From: Providencia vermicola | GTDB taxonomy: Bacteria; Pseudomonadota; Gammaproteobacteria; Enterobacterales; Enterobacteriaceae | Assembly (NCBI RefSeq): GCF_020381325.1 | Contig: NZ_JAGSPI010000006.1 | Location: 265,875 to 329,874 of the forward strand | Length of the DNA stretch: 64,000 nucleotides | Direction: 5' to 3' | Part shown: positions 1 through 11,580 of the stretch, piece by piece | Layout: every line of letters starts with the position of its first letter | How positions within the stretch are numbered: position 1 is the stretch's first letter | Position numbers and translations under genes: made by a program | Notes under the pieces: generated by a model | Told to the model about the DNA's origin: nothing | Seen by the model: the letters and a program-made list of their open reading frames with translations, nothing else | Databases searched by the model: none

Positions 1-757
1 GCGGTTTTGCAAGGTTTCGTTTTTCACCCATCGCAGCCTCTGCGGCAATGGCCGTACCGACCACCACATCGGCATCAGGATGACGCTCTAGCATTTCATG
101 TAATAAATTACGTTGAATTTCAAGGTCGTTATCACCATGGGCAATATCAACAATAATCACATTGCTTCCTGTTATGGCTTGTTGAAAACCGTCTTCCATT
201 TCTTGACTGCCACCTGCATCACGAGGGCCTGGCATCAGTAATACTTTTAATGGGTTGCCTTTGCTCCATTGAACAAGGTAACGACCAGGTTGATAGCCCA
301 TTTGGAACCAAGGTACACCCACGCGAGTTTTAATGATGTTATTGTGAGTGGCATTTATCACTTCAATAACAGGTAAATGACCCACTTGTTGGCTTAAGTT
401 AGGAAATGATGTGGTGCTACTGCCTAGCAATAACGCGTCGGCTCCCCATTGTTGACATTGGGAAATTTGTTTTTGCTGAGTCGCTAGCTGATTATAACCG
501 CCCGCTTCCAAAACTTTTAAATCGACACCGTAAGTCTGGGCTGCTTTTTGCATACCATAATTGATGGATAACCAATAAGAATCTTTTAAACTTGGGTAAA
601 GGGCACATAGCTTCCAAACTTTATCGGTTTGGGGTGTTTGGTGCTCTTGATGACTGAAAGACAAATTATCTTGCCAACGCAATAGCGACTCGTTTTTATC
701 CGCAGCATAACCGAGTACCGCGTAAAACGTGACGAACAGTAAAATAAATGCGCGCAT
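1..757 (-). CDS. torT: TorT, periplasmic TMAO-sensing partner of TorS (C-terminus cut by window edge)
   Basis: Partial gene: 252 codons are present from the ATG at 757 and the reading frame runs off the left edge. The product starts with a signal peptide (MRAFILLFVTFYAVLGYA) and continues as a periplasmic sugar-binding-protein-like fold with the segments WKLCALYPSLKDSYW and GADALLLGSSTTSFP that are typical of TorT. In the known Tor system TorT binds trimethylamine N-oxide and works with the sensor kinase TorS to induce torCAD. It is divergent from torS with 84 bp between the starts, the same pairing as in E. coli. torR and torCAD are not in the window and may lie to the left. Confidence 0.93.
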   Translation of the reverse strand, partial: MRAFILLFVTFYAVLGYAADKNESLLRWQDNLSFSHQEHQTPQTDKVWKLCALYPSLKDSYWLSINYGMQKAAQTYGVDLKVLEAGGYNQLATQQKQISQCQQWGADALLLGSSTTSFPNLSQQVGHLPVIEVINATHNNIIKTRVGVPWFQMGYQPGRYLVQWSKGNPLKVLLMPGPRDAGGSQEMEDGFQQAITGSNVIIVDIAHGDNDLEIQRNLLHEMLERHPDADVVVGTAIAAEAAMGEKRNLAKP

Positions 758-841
758 GATAGCCTCACAGGTCATAAACCTTTATCCTAAATGCTTTTGT
801 AATACGAACTCAACCTTTATTAACCGCTAGGTACGTAAACT

Positions 842-3604
842 GTGAATTTATCACTGACTCGACGATTGTGGATGGGCTTTGCCTTAATGGCCGCATTGAC
901 GTTCATCAGTACCCTAGTGGGCTGGTATAACCTCCGTTTTGTTAGTCAGGTTGAGCAAGATAACACCCAAGCCCTAATTCCAACCATGAATATGGCGCGC
1001 CAATTAAGTGAAGCTAGCGCATGGGAGCTTTTTTCAGCACAAAATTTGACTAATGCGGATAATGAAAACAGCTGGCTTGCCCAAGGCCGAATGTTAACCG
1101 CACAAAGCTTAAAAATTACGAACTTATTGAAAACCCTTCGTCAGCAAGGGTTTGACACATCAGCAATTGAACAGCAAGAAAAAGAGATCGCCAAGTCGTT
1201 AAGCCAACAGGGGGAACTTGTTGGCCAACGGCTGACGTTGCGTAATACTCAGCGACAACTACGGCAACGCATTATTTCAGCGGCAGGGGAAATTGCGCAG
1301 TTAGCTCATGGACAGGCAAATAATGCTGCGACCTCTGCAGGAGCAACGCAAGTTAGTTTATATGATTTAATTGAAGAAAAGCGAACGTCATCTGCGCAGG
1401 CGGCACTTGATCGCTTAATTGATATTGACCTTGAATATGTCAGTCAAATGAATGAATTACGGCTCAGTGCGATGCGTGTTCAACAGATGGTGTTAAATTT
1501 AAGTACATTGCCATTAACCCCAAATACAGCGGAGTTAGATAACCAACTTAATCAAGCAGTAAAAATCCTCCAACGTCGGCAAAAATACATTGAAGATCCT
1601 GCAGTTCGTCACCAAGTAGGGAATGCATTAGACATCGTTAGCCGTTATGTGGAGTTGACTTCGCTATATCGCCAAGAAAACGACATCACCACGCGTTTAC
1701 AGATTTTATCGCAAAATAATATTGACCAATTTGCACGCTTTAGCAGCGAAGTTACCCAACTGGTTGATACGATTGAACAACGTAATCAAACAGCACTTGT
1801 CGAACTCAAGCAAGCCAGTGAACGGGGACAAAACTGGTTATTGTTACTCAGTATTGTGTCACTTTTTTCATTTATTTTGATTTTATGGCGTGTGGTTTAC
1901 CGGCTAGTGACTAAACCGTTAGAGCAACAAACTCAAGCCCTTCAACGGTTACTCGAAGGGGATATTGATTCCGCATTTCCTGAAACGGCGGGGGTGAAAG
2001 AACTAGACACCATCGGTCGTTTGATGGATGCGTTTCGCTCAAGTGTTCATGCGCTGAATAGTCAGCGTGAACAGCTCGCTGATCAAGTCAAAGCACGGAC
2101 TGCGGAGTTACGGGTATTGGTGGTAGAGCACCGAAAAGCGCGCGCTGAAGCGGAAAAGGCCAACCAAGCAAAATCCGCCTTTTTGGCTGCCATGAGCCAT
2201 GAAATTCGTACACCGCTATATGGTATTTTAGGCACGGCGCAGTTGTTATTAGAAAAGCCACCACTTAAGCAATATCGTGAAGATTTACACGCAATCACAG
2301 ATTCAGGTGAGTCTTTACTGGCTATTTTAAATGATATTTTAGATTACTCTGCCATCGAAGCAGGCGGGCAAAATGTTTCTATCAGCGATGAACCTTTTCT
2401 GCCGAAACCGTTACTAGAAAGCACATTATATTTAATGAATGCGAGCAATAAAAACCGTGCTATCACAATGGTGGCAGATATTGCGGATGACTTGCCTGCG
2501 GCACTACAGGGTGATCCATTACGTATTCGGCAGATTGTTACTAATTTGTTGAGTAATGCACTGCGCTTTACACAGGCAGGGCAAATTACCTTACGTAGTT
2601 GCCGTTTTGGTAAATACTGGTTTATTGAGGTAGAAGATACTGGATGTGGCATTGAAGGCTCGCGCTTAGCGGATATTTTCAAACCGTTTGTGCAAGTGGA
2701 TAGCCAACGAGGCGGAACAGGTCTTGGGTTGACCATCAGTGCAAGCTTGGCTGAGGCCATGGGGGGAGAACTTACGGTGAATAGTGAGTTGGGGGTAGGA
2801 AGCTGTTTTCGTTTAACATTACCACTTTGCCCTGCGTTAAAACCCATTGATAATTCTTCTGATTTACCTGTTAACATGCATGGTGTGAGTTTATTGCTGA
2901 TTGAAGATAACCCGTTAACACAAAAAATTAGCAGTGAAATGCTAATTTCAAGCGGGGCGAAAGTGACAGTCGCGGGGTCAGCTGCAGAAGCGCTGGCAAT
3001 ACTCTCGCAACAACCTTCCTTCACTGCTGCGCTAGTCGATTTTGGCTTGCCAGATATGGATGGAATTACATTAGCGAAGCAGTTATCAGAGCAATATCCG
3101 TTGCTTCTTCTGATTGGTTTTAGTGCCCATGTGATTGATGAAACGTTGCGACAACGTACCCATAAAATTTTCCGTGGGATCATTCAAAAGCCTGTTCCGA
3201 GGGATACATTAAATCAATTAATTACTAAATATATTTCAGGTGGGGAATGCATTTCAATTTCACCTATTAATCCTGAGATTAGACAGTCAGTTAATTTAGT
3301 GCAATTGGAAAATGATGCCCAATTAATGGGGTACCCAAAAATTAAGGACTGGGTAGCTATTTTTAAACAGCATTCTTTCCCCTTATTGGCTGATATTGAG
3401 GTCGCTTATCAACATAATGATGCTGAACGTATAAAAAAGTTGGCTCATCAATTAAAAAGCAGCTGCGCCAGTTTAGGCCTACAAACCGCGATGGCGACGT
3501 GTGTTATTTTAGAAAAAGAACCTCTACAATCCACTGAATTAAGAAAAGAAATAGAGGATGGGTTACAAGTGATTGAGAAATGGTTGGAAAACCAATCGAC
3601 TTGA
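842..3604 (+). CDS. torS: TorS, tripartite hybrid sensor histidine kinase for TMAO respiration
   Basis: 920 residues, close to the E. coli length; starts with GTG. Domains in order: membrane segment near residues 8-28, a long helical periplasmic sensor, second membrane segment at about 332-355, HAMP linker, HisKA with phospho-acceptor His453 in [13 protein letters not shown], HATPase_c (N box around 558-575, GTGLGL near 630), receiver domain with acidic pair Glu688-Asp689 and phospho-acceptor Asp733 ([10 protein letters not shown]), and a C-terminal HPt domain with His869 (LAHQLKSS). All phosphorelay residues are intact, so it should be a working His-Asp-His relay. Its partner regulator TorR is outside the window. 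Confidence 0.95.
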   Translation: MNLSLTRRLWMGFALMAALTFISTLVGWYNLRFVSQVEQDNTQALIPTMNMARQLSEASAWELFSAQNLTNADNENSWLAQGRMLTAQSLKITNLLKTLRQQGFDTSAIEQQEKEIAKSLSQQGELVGQRLTLRNTQRQLRQRIISAAGEIAQLAHGQANNAATSAGATQVSLYDLIEEKRTSSAQAALDRLIDIDLEYVSQMNELRLSAMRVQQMVLNLSTLPLTPNTAELDNQLNQAVKILQRRQKYIEDPAVRHQVGNALDIVSRYVELTSLYRQENDITTRLQILSQNNIDQFARFSSEVTQLVDTIEQRNQTALVELKQASERGQNWLLLLSIVSLFSFILILWRVVYRLVTKPLEQQTQALQRLLEGDIDSAFPETAGVKELDTIGRLMDAFRSSVHALNSQREQLADQVKARTAELRVLVVEHRKARAEAEKANQAKSAFLAAMSHEIRTPLYGILGTAQLLLEKPPLKQYREDLHAITDSGESLLAILNDILDYSAIEAGGQNVSISDEPFLPKPLLESTLYLMNASNKNRAITMVADIADDLPAALQGDPLRIRQIVTNLLSNALRFTQAGQITLRSCRFGKYWFIEVEDTGCGIEGSRLADIFKPFVQVDSQRGGTGLGLTISASLAEAMGGELTVNSELGVGSCFRLTLPLCPALKPIDNSSDLPVNMHGVSLLLIEDNPLTQKISSEMLISSGAKVTVAGSAAEALAILSQQPSFTAALVDFGLPDMDGITLAKQLSEQYPLLLLIGFSAHVIDETLRQRTHKIFRGIIQKPVPRDTLNQLITKYISGGECISISPINPEIRQSVNLVQLENDAQLMGYPKIKDWVAIFKQHSFPLLADIEVAYQHNDAERIKKLAHQLKSSCASLGLQTAMATCVILEKEPLQSTELRKEIEDGLQVIEKWLENQST

Positions 3605-3616
3605 TTCAAGTTTCAA

Positions 3617-3655
3617 ATGCCGTAAAAAGACGATTTAATCGGCTTTTTACGGCAT
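3617..3655. terminator. Bidirectional terminator between torS and cfa
   Basis: Inverted repeat with 12-bp outer arms (ATGCCGTAAAAA / TTTTTACGGCAT) and a further CGATT/AATCG inner pairing. It lies between two convergent genes and has A- and T-rich arms that suit both directions. Confidence 0.8.
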
Positions 3656-3661
3656 CATTGT

Positions 3662-4825
3662 TTACCTTGCAACTCTTAAGCCGCCTTCGACACCTTGCGG
3701 GCTCCATAAAATTTGCCATAACTGTATATCACGAGCTCGAAATGCGCCAGCGCAGGCATTCAAGTAATAAGAAAACATCCGTTTAAAGCGCGGTGTATAA
3801 TTAGGCTCTAGCTCAGGCCAAGCTGATTGGAAACGTGAATACCACGCCATAAGGGTTTTATCATAGTCAGCACCAAAGTTATGCCAATCTTCCATCACTA
3901 ATTTGTTTTCGCTACTTTCGCCAATATTTTGCAGTGAAGGCAGACAACCATTTGGAAATATATATTTATTGATCCATGCATCAACATTTACCTTATTTCG
4001 ATTGGAACCAATTGTGTGCAATAAAAATAATCCATTTGGTTTTAAATTTCGTTTCACTACATCAAAATACGTTGCATAGTTTTTGGGGCCGACATGTTCA
4101 AACATGCCAACGGAAACAATGCGGTCAAATTGGGCATTCAGATTACGGTAATCTTCTAACAGAATTTGCACATCAAGTTCAGCACATCGCGCTTGTGCAT
4201 ATTTCTGTTGCTCAGCCGAAATTGTTACACCCGTTACCGACACTGAAAAATGTTTTGCAGCAAAAGCTGCAAGGCCTCCCCAGCCACAACCGATATCAAG
4301 TAAACTCATTCCTGGTTTTAATTGCAGTTTTTCGCAAATCAGTTTTAATTTTTGTTCTTGAGCTATCGGCAAGTTCTCGGGGGTATTATCTAAACCTTTC
4401 CAATAACCACAGGAATATTGCATATAAGGGTCAAGCATCCGTGAGAATAAGTCATTCCCGAGGTCGTAATGCTCTTCACCCACAATGCGTGCGCGTTTTG
4501 GCGTTTGTAAATTACGGATGCGTGCAATAGCAATTTTCAGTATATCGCTGAAATTATGTGGTAGTTTTTTATCGAGACCATGGCGAAGTACATGGTGGAA
4601 AAAAATATCTAGACGTTCGCAATCCCACCAACCCGCCATATAACTTTCACCAAGTGCAATGGAACCGTGTTGTAAGACATGTTTATAAAATTGGTCATTA
4701 TGGACACGAATATCGAAAGGTTGGGAGCCATTAATTTCAATGCCAGCTTCGCTTAATAACTCACTAACAATGCGCTTCCAAGAGTCGACAGAGGTTTTTT
4801 GATTAACAGCATGTTCAGTACTCAT
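3662..4825 (-). CDS. cfa: Cyclopropane-fatty-acyl-phospholipid synthase
   Basis: 387 residues from the ATG at 4825, which has GGAGA 4 bases upstream; a TTG seven codons earlier is possible but has no such site. The enzyme moves a methylene group from S-adenosylmethionine onto cis-unsaturated phospholipid acyl chains at the inner membrane. The N-terminal lipid-binding half (GESYMAGWWDCERLDIFF) and the SAM-binding motif (LLDIGCGWGGLAAFAA) are clear, as are EEHYDLGNDLF and the YSCGYW segment that carry conserved active-site residues. E. coli Cfa is 382 residues. It is monocistronic; in enterobacteria the gene is stationary-phase induced, but no promoter was resolved here. Confidence 0.95.
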   Translation of the reverse strand: MSTEHAVNQKTSVDSWKRIVSELLSEAGIEINGSQPFDIRVHNDQFYKHVLQHGSIALGESYMAGWWDCERLDIFFHHVLRHGLDKKLPHNFSDILKIAIARIRNLQTPKRARIVGEEHYDLGNDLFSRMLDPYMQYSCGYWKGLDNTPENLPIAQEQKLKLICEKLQLKPGMSLLDIGCGWGGLAAFAAKHFSVSVTGVTISAEQQKYAQARCAELDVQILLEDYRNLNAQFDRIVSVGMFEHVGPKNYATYFDVVKRNLKPNGLFLLHTIGSNRNKVNVDAWINKYIFPNGCLPSLQNIGESSENKLVMEDWHNFGADYDKTLMAWYSRFQSAWPELEPNYTPRFKRMFSYYLNACAGAFRARDIQLWQILWSPQGVEGGLRVAR

Positions 4826-5182
4826 CTGATCTCCAATTTTTAGCAAAGTGGGATTCAGAGAACTTTATTTGTGACGTATTCGCGGTACAGCAAAACAGGA
4901 ATATTGACCACCACTGCATGGCAGACAGTGTATTAGCGTTATTGTTGCTATAAATAAAGCTCAAATCCAGTTTCAGATAACTCTCTAAAAAATATAAAAC
5001 CTTCAGTGTGAATTTCAATCAAAATTACAACTAAATAACATAAAAGGCACTTATCACCAAAAAACAAGGTGAATTAAGGGGATATTGCCCTTATACCATT
5101 ATATTTTAGTATGACCTAAGTGAGTGACAATATGATGAACACTATTTTTATAAGAAAGTTTATATAGTTACAGATGTGTAGA
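4826..5182. other. Intergenic region upstream of cfa
   Basis: About 360 bp of AT-rich DNA that should hold the cfa promoter. Two weak hairpins are visible, around 5052-5077 (TCACC/GGTGA) and 5076-5095 (AAGGG/CCCTT), that could belong to an untranslated leader or small RNA. No convincing gene was found. Confidence 0.4.
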
Positions 5183-5209
5183 TGGCTGCTTGAAGTTGTG
5201 AAGCAGCCA
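5183..5209. terminator. Hairpin downstream of the porin gene
   Basis: Nine-base perfect arms TGGCTGCTT / AAGCAGCCA around a 9-base loop, just past the porin stop codon. There is no strong T-run on the minus strand, so it may be a weak terminator or an mRNA-stabilising hairpin that ends the GalNAc operon. Confidence 0.55.
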
Positions 5210-5233
5210 AGGGTGTACTGTTTACAGTTAATC

Positions 5234-6229
5234 TTAAAAGCGATAGCTGAGGTTCAAACCTGAATAGTGAAAATAGTAATGTCGTTTTTCTCCTTCATTT
5301 GCGTAGCTTTGTTTTTGTGTTTCTAATGCATATTCCAAAGAGATAAACAGTCGGTCGGTAATATTTTGTTCAAGTAACAGGCCATATCGGCGATCCCTTT
5401 CATGTTTTTTCTTATTGCGCTCATCATCAAAGTGGTAAGTATCTAAAGTGTGGCGGTAATAGGGGGTTAAGGTAGTTGACTGATCCGCAAATAAAGGGAG
5501 GTTTATAGGAAAATATAAGCGAATTTCTTGTTGAGCAAACTCTGCGGATGAGCGATTTCCATTGTTCCAACCTTGGTTAATATAATAATTAAGGCTAGTA
5601 CTGAATGTTTCATTGAATGCATAGTTAAGTCCTGTTTCGCCTTCAATTTCTTTGTCTGTTAACTCGTTTTTTTCAATGTGATTATAGTAATTAAATAGTC
5701 CAAGCCAACCCGCAAAATTAAGGTTGTCGGTTAGAGTGATTTTCCAATCGGGTTGAATGTCATAGCGCAGTGTGTTGTAAGCGTGTTCTTGGTTTTCTGG
5801 GCTACGGTGATGCCAACGGTAATATCGAAACCCACCTAATAAACCCAGTTCAATATTATCAGTGATACGGCTTTGATAACGAAGATTAGTTTCGTATCGG
5901 TCAAACCAACTATCTCTACCTTTTGTTTTATAATAGCTGGAGACATTATAATTCTCTTGGTAGAACCCCCCATAAAAATGCCAGTTATCTTTTTCATATT
6001 CTAGATAATAGGTTTTTTCAAATACCCCTTTTTTGTCACTATTGGATTGTGTATTTTCATTCTCAAATAACATACCCACTTTGAAATTATATTCATCATT
6101 ATTAATTTGAGAGGGATTTTGGATTAAAATGTTCTCAGAGTTATTGTCAAAAATCAGATCGCCAGCCGATATTTTATTTGAGATTAATAATGTAAATGCA
6201 CAAAAAAATAATATTTTTTTATTTTTCAT
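5234..6229 (-). CDS. OmpG-like monomeric outer-membrane porin
   Basis: 331 residues with a signal peptide (MKNKKILFFCAFTLLISNKISA). The mature part is rich in alternating aromatic and polar beta-strands (LEYEKDNWHFYGGFYQE, LGLLGGFRYYRWHH) and ends in LNLSYRF, the C-terminal Phe used by the Bam machinery. Length and strand pattern fit the OmpG family of monomeric sugar-permeable porins. It is the last gene of the GalNAc cluster, directly after the secreted GH27 glycosidase, so it probably admits the oligosaccharide that this enzyme cleaves. The family call is by pattern; the substrate is inferred from context. Confidence 0.75.
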   Translation of the reverse strand: MKNKKILFFCAFTLLISNKISAGDLIFDNNSENILIQNPSQINNDEYNFKVGMLFENENTQSNSDKKGVFEKTYYLEYEKDNWHFYGGFYQENYNVSSYYKTKGRDSWFDRYETNLRYQSRITDNIELGLLGGFRYYRWHHRSPENQEHAYNTLRYDIQPDWKITLTDNLNFAGWLGLFNYYNHIEKNELTDKEIEGETGLNYAFNETFSTSLNYYINQGWNNGNRSSAEFAQQEIRLYFPINLPLFADQSTTLTPYYRHTLDTYHFDDERNKKKHERDRRYGLLLEQNITDRLFISLEYALETQKQSYANEGEKRHYYFHYSGLNLSYRF

Positions 6230-6307
6230 TCTAATAGCCTTTATTTATAATTATAATTAAATATTATGGCTACGAAATATAAACCGTAGCCATAAGGAGG
6301 TTGCTAA

Positions 6308-7576
6308 TTACCAACCGCTACGAATGAGTAATATTTTGGCCTCATGGGATTGAACTTCAGTGGTATAACTTTCTTCAAAAGTTCCTAAATCTTTATGTTC
6401 CCATAAATCACGGACTTTTGTTTGTTTCCACGGAAGGTCTAAATCTTGATGAATATTCAGCGTCATATTTGCAGTTTGCCCTGAGCGGTTCAAAAGGGCG
6501 ACAGCCCATGACCCATCGGCTAAGGGTTTTGCAAAAATTTGCAAGTCACCATTATTGACATAACGTTTAGCTTGGAGCCCCAAAGAGTCTTGGTTCAATG
6601 CAATAATTTCTTTATTCTTTAATGTGGCTAAATCATCAGCAGTTAAATTATCTAAATCGGCGCCTATCAAGAGTGGTGAGCTGAGCATAGACCACATAGC
6701 AAAGTGTGTACGATATTCCGTATTCGATGCACCCGTACCAACAAGTTCTTGTGACTTTCCATGTAAGCCGATGATTAGCATGTCGTAATCGTTCCAGTGG
6801 CCTTTACCACTATATTGTTCAAGCCCAACTCCTCTGTCTATCATATCGAGGACATCAAAATAATAACCTTCGCGGTTACCAGGGTAGTTGAAATCATCAC
6901 TGATATCTTGGCCAATGCGCCATTGATTGGCACCTAAGTCAGCAGCCCATTCCCAAATATTTTGCCAGCCACAATGGCAAGCATGGTATACCATCGGGCG
7001 ACCCGCGCTATCGAGCTGTTTAGACATCTCACCAAAAGCTGTCACAAGGGCTTCCTTTGATGCTTGCTGATGGCTACAGCAGGAGTCATATTTCAAGTGG
7101 TCAATCCCCCAAGATGCAAAGAGTTTTGCATCCTCTTGTTCGTGCCCTTCAGAGCCAGTATAGCCTGCACACGTTTCATTACCTGGACCGCTATAAATAC
7201 CAAGCTTCATGCCATTTTTATGTGCGTAATCTGCAATGTATTTAATGCCTCTGGGAAATTTTTTCTCATCAAATGTTAATGGATGTTCAGTGCGAGAGCC
7301 TTTATGTTTTTGCCAACCATCATCAATATTGACATAAATATAACCCGCATCCCTTAATCCACTTGAAACCATTTTATCGATAGTATCCATGATTATTTTC
7401 TCATTAATTCTATCGCCATAATTATTCCAACTGGACCATCCCATTGGTGGAGTATTGGCAAGATTAGCACTGAATGATATTTTATTTTCGGGTGATTTAA
7501 TTGTTTCTTTATTTATATCGGCTTTAGCAATAAAACTAAATAGAGCGGCAAAAATAACAACATGATATTTATTCAT
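6308..7576 (-). CDS. Periplasmic GH27 glycosidase (alpha-galactosidase / alpha-N-acetylgalactosaminidase type)
   Basis: 422 residues with a signal peptide (about residues 1-19). GH27 motifs are intact: TPPMGWSSWN at 42-51, NIDDGWQ at 83-89, catalytic nucleophile Asp164 in HLKYDSCC, and acid/base Asp224 in RIGQDISDD. In most alpha-galactosidases a CEWG motif between these contacts the sugar O2; here it reads CHCG (residues 200-203). The change suggests an unusual C2 pocket and fits a GalNAc substrate, given the surrounding GalNAc catabolic genes. GGAGA lies 6-7 bases before the ATG, and a TATAAT-like box just upstream could be an internal promoter. EC 3.2.1.22 versus 3.2.1.49 cannot be settled from sequence. 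Confidence 0.85.
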   Translation of the reverse strand: MNKYHVVIFAALFSFIAKADINKETIKSPENKISFSANLANTPPMGWSSWNNYGDRINEKIIMDTIDKMVSSGLRDAGYIYVNIDDGWQKHKGSRTEHPLTFDEKKFPRGIKYIADYAHKNGMKLGIYSGPGNETCAGYTGSEGHEQEDAKLFASWGIDHLKYDSCCSHQQASKEALVTAFGEMSKQLDSAGRPMVYHACHCGWQNIWEWAADLGANQWRIGQDISDDFNYPGNREGYYFDVLDMIDRGVGLEQYSGKGHWNDYDMLIIGLHGKSQELVGTGASNTEYRTHFAMWSMLSSPLLIGADLDNLTADDLATLKNKEIIALNQDSLGLQAKRYVNNGDLQIFAKPLADGSWAVALLNRSGQTANMTLNIHQDLDLPWKQTKVRDLWEHKDLGTFEESYTTEVQSHEAKILLIRSGW

Positions 7577-7662
7577 GAGTGTATTCTCCGTATTATATAC
7601 AGTTGTTTTTTATTTTGAATTTTATTTGAATATAAGGTTATTTTTAGTTCTATATTAAATTA

Positions 7663-8571
7663 TTATATTTCACTTTGTGTAATATTTAATGTTTGCTTTT
7701 TTTCCTCTGAATAAACCATAATTGTTGATCCTGTTACTGCAAGTACGATACCAATTAATGACCATGTTCCTGGAACCGCTTGGTATATAATAAGTGAAAT
7801 GACAGCAGTTAATACAGGTGCCAGTGCATTGGTACAAGGCGCGATAATTGTTGCTTTACCTCTGGCTAAAGCCATGACTAAGCAAAGGGCTCCGATGGCA
7901 TTAAGAACTTGGATAAATGCCGTTGATACAATGGCAATCCATGGGTAACTTATTGATGTATCAGGTAACATTAACCAAGCTATAGGGGCAAGAATAATTC
8001 CCGTAATTGTCATATAACCGAAAATTGAACTATCTTGCACTCCTTCATTTGATGCCCTTTTCATAAAGAAGGCTTGGATTCCCCATGCAGCACAGATGAT
8101 TACGGAATAAACTAACCACGTTATGCCATCACTTTGTTCACCATTATTACTGCTTATACTAAACATGACGATAGACAATAAAGCGAGAGCAACGCCAACA
8201 AACCCTAATTTAGTGATTCTTTCTTTTAATATTCCCAGAGACATAATGACGGTAATAGCTGGGGAAATAGAAATAATTGGGAAGACTAAATAAGCGGGCG
8301 CTCCCATGGCGAGAGTTTTAAATAACAGTAATTGACCACCTGCACCTGTAAAGCCCACTAAGCAACCATAAAAAATGGCTTTACCAGAAGTATCAAATTT
8401 TTTCCCGCGTAATGAAAAATAGCAAGGAATTAGCATTGTGAGTGACCAAATAATATAAATCCATTGGTCGGGATAGCCATATTCTTGCGTTGGCCAAGCA
8501 CTAAATGCTCCCCAAACGCCCCACGTAATGACTACTAAAAAAGTATAAATAATCCAAGAGTTATTCTTCAT
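7663..8571 (-). CDS. EamA/DMT-family inner-membrane permease, probable GalNAc or galactosamine importer
   Basis: 302 residues from the ATG at 8571; GGAGG inside the end of the upstream kinase gene is its ribosome site, and the stop and start are one base apart, so translation is coupled. About ten hydrophobic segments in two repeats (WIIYTFLVVITWGVWGAF..., then VYSVIICAAWGIQAFFMK...) mark the drug/metabolite transporter superfamily. No PTS components exist in this cluster, so this permease is the best candidate to bring free sugar into the cytoplasm, where the adjacent kinase would phosphorylate it. Substrate assignment rests on context only. Confidence 0.75.
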   Translation of the reverse strand: MKNNSWIIYTFLVVITWGVWGAFSAWPTQEYGYPDQWIYIIWSLTMLIPCYFSLRGKKFDTSGKAIFYGCLVGFTGAGGQLLLFKTLAMGAPAYLVFPIISISPAITVIMSLGILKERITKLGFVGVALALLSIVMFSISSNNGEQSDGITWLVYSVIICAAWGIQAFFMKRASNEGVQDSSIFGYMTITGIILAPIAWLMLPDTSISYPWIAIVSTAFIQVLNAIGALCLVMALARGKATIIAPCTNALAPVLTAVISLIIYQAVPGTWSLIGIVLAVTGSTIMVYSEEKKQTLNITQSEI

Positions 8572-8572
8572 C

Positions 8573-9541
8573 TTAGCCTCCAAGTGTCAGTTTTTTTAAT
8601 GCTTGCTCGTTGAGTGGTGTACTGTTAAGTTTTGCAGCATAAATGGCAGCACCAAGGCTAGGGTGGTATTCAGGTAATGAAATATGGTAATTACCATTGA
8701 GCTTGGCCAATTCATAGGCAAATGCTTCAAGGATAATATCGCCACACTTAAATACCCCCCCAGAATAAGATACTCGAACACGTTCATCTGATTGATAATT
8801 TAAAAGTCCACGTAAAGAATCAACCATTAAAGACAGTTCTTTTGCTGCTTGAAAGAAAATTGCTCGACTTTGTTTATCACCTGCAATAGCGGCTTCACAC
8901 GCAATAGGGGCAATTGATGCAATTTTTCCTCGATCGCCTTTCCATTGGTTAAAAACCAAGTCACAAATATCTAAGTCGTTGGCAACAGGATAGGTTTCTC
9001 GTAGTAGGTCGTAAAAAATATCTTTTTGTAAACGGCCATCAGCCATACGAGAGAATAAATTTAGAGATTGGTTACCTATCCAATAGGCACTTCCTTCATC
9101 GCTAAATAGTTCTCCCCACCCGCCACAGCGAGCAGTTACGCCATTGTGCTCGCCATAAGCGATTGAACCTGTGCCCGAAACGATATTGATACCATCTTGG
9201 CAGCCTAAGCTTGCTGCCCATGCACAAACCATATCGTTATCGCAGCGATATTTATCGCTGCTGAGTAATGAAGAAGGAAGATCATTGAGCTGGGCAATAT
9301 CTGCTGAAATTTCACCATAAGCGGGCAGCCCTAAGAATGTATAATCAATCTCGTGAGGCTGAACGCCTGCGCGGCGACAGATTTCATTGATACCGTTAAT
9401 GACAACACTGCGGGCAGAATCCATCCCAACACTTAAGTAGTAACTGGTGGCTGACTCATGACGTGCCAGCACTTCTCCAGTGTCTGTTATTAGAACAAAG
9501 GCTGTTTTGGTTCCGCCCCCATCGACTCCCAAAAAAATCAT
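8573..9541 (-). CDS. BadF/BadG-type N-acetylhexosamine kinase, probable GalNAc kinase
   Basis: 322 residues from the ATG at 9541, preceded by GAGGAG. The ASKHA-fold phosphate loops are visible: MIFLGVDGGGTKT at the N-terminus and SGTGSIAYG in the middle, with CGGWGELFSDEGSAYWIG typical of the BadF/BadG/BcrA/BcrD group that includes N-acetylglucosamine kinases. Placed between the tagatose-bisphosphate aldolase subunit and a permease, it likely makes GalNAc-6-phosphate or galactosamine-6-phosphate. That role replaces the PTS phosphorylation used by E. coli and resembles the kinase-based route described in Shewanella. Specificity for galacto- over gluco-sugars is inferred. Confidence 0.8.
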   Translation of the reverse strand: MIFLGVDGGGTKTAFVLITDTGEVLARHESATSYYLSVGMDSARSVVINGINEICRRAGVQPHEIDYTFLGLPAYGEISADIAQLNDLPSSLLSSDKYRCDNDMVCAWAASLGCQDGINIVSGTGSIAYGEHNGVTARCGGWGELFSDEGSAYWIGNQSLNLFSRMADGRLQKDIFYDLLRETYPVANDLDICDLVFNQWKGDRGKIASIAPIACEAAIAGDKQSRAIFFQAAKELSLMVDSLRGLLNYQSDERVRVSYSGGVFKCGDIILEAFAYELAKLNGNYHISLPEYHPSLGAAIYAAKLNSTPLNEQALKKLTLGG

Positions 9542-9554
9542 GTGATTCTCCTCG

Positions 9555-11569
<2,015 letters not shown>

Positions 11570-11580
11570 AATCTATTTCC

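Noticed and set aside
586..768. Minus-strand 60-codon frame near the left edge
   Set aside because: It lies in a different frame over the torT start; torT, with a signal peptide and conserved sequence, is the real gene.
2344..3183. Minus-strand 279-codon open frame inside torS
   Set aside because: Antisense to the well-conserved kinase and receiver domains of TorS; low-complexity, no domain pattern.
4815..5018. Minus-strand open frame of 67 codons upstream of cfa
   Set aside because: It overlaps the cfa start in another frame, has no ribosome site and shows no family-like composition; it covers the promoter region.
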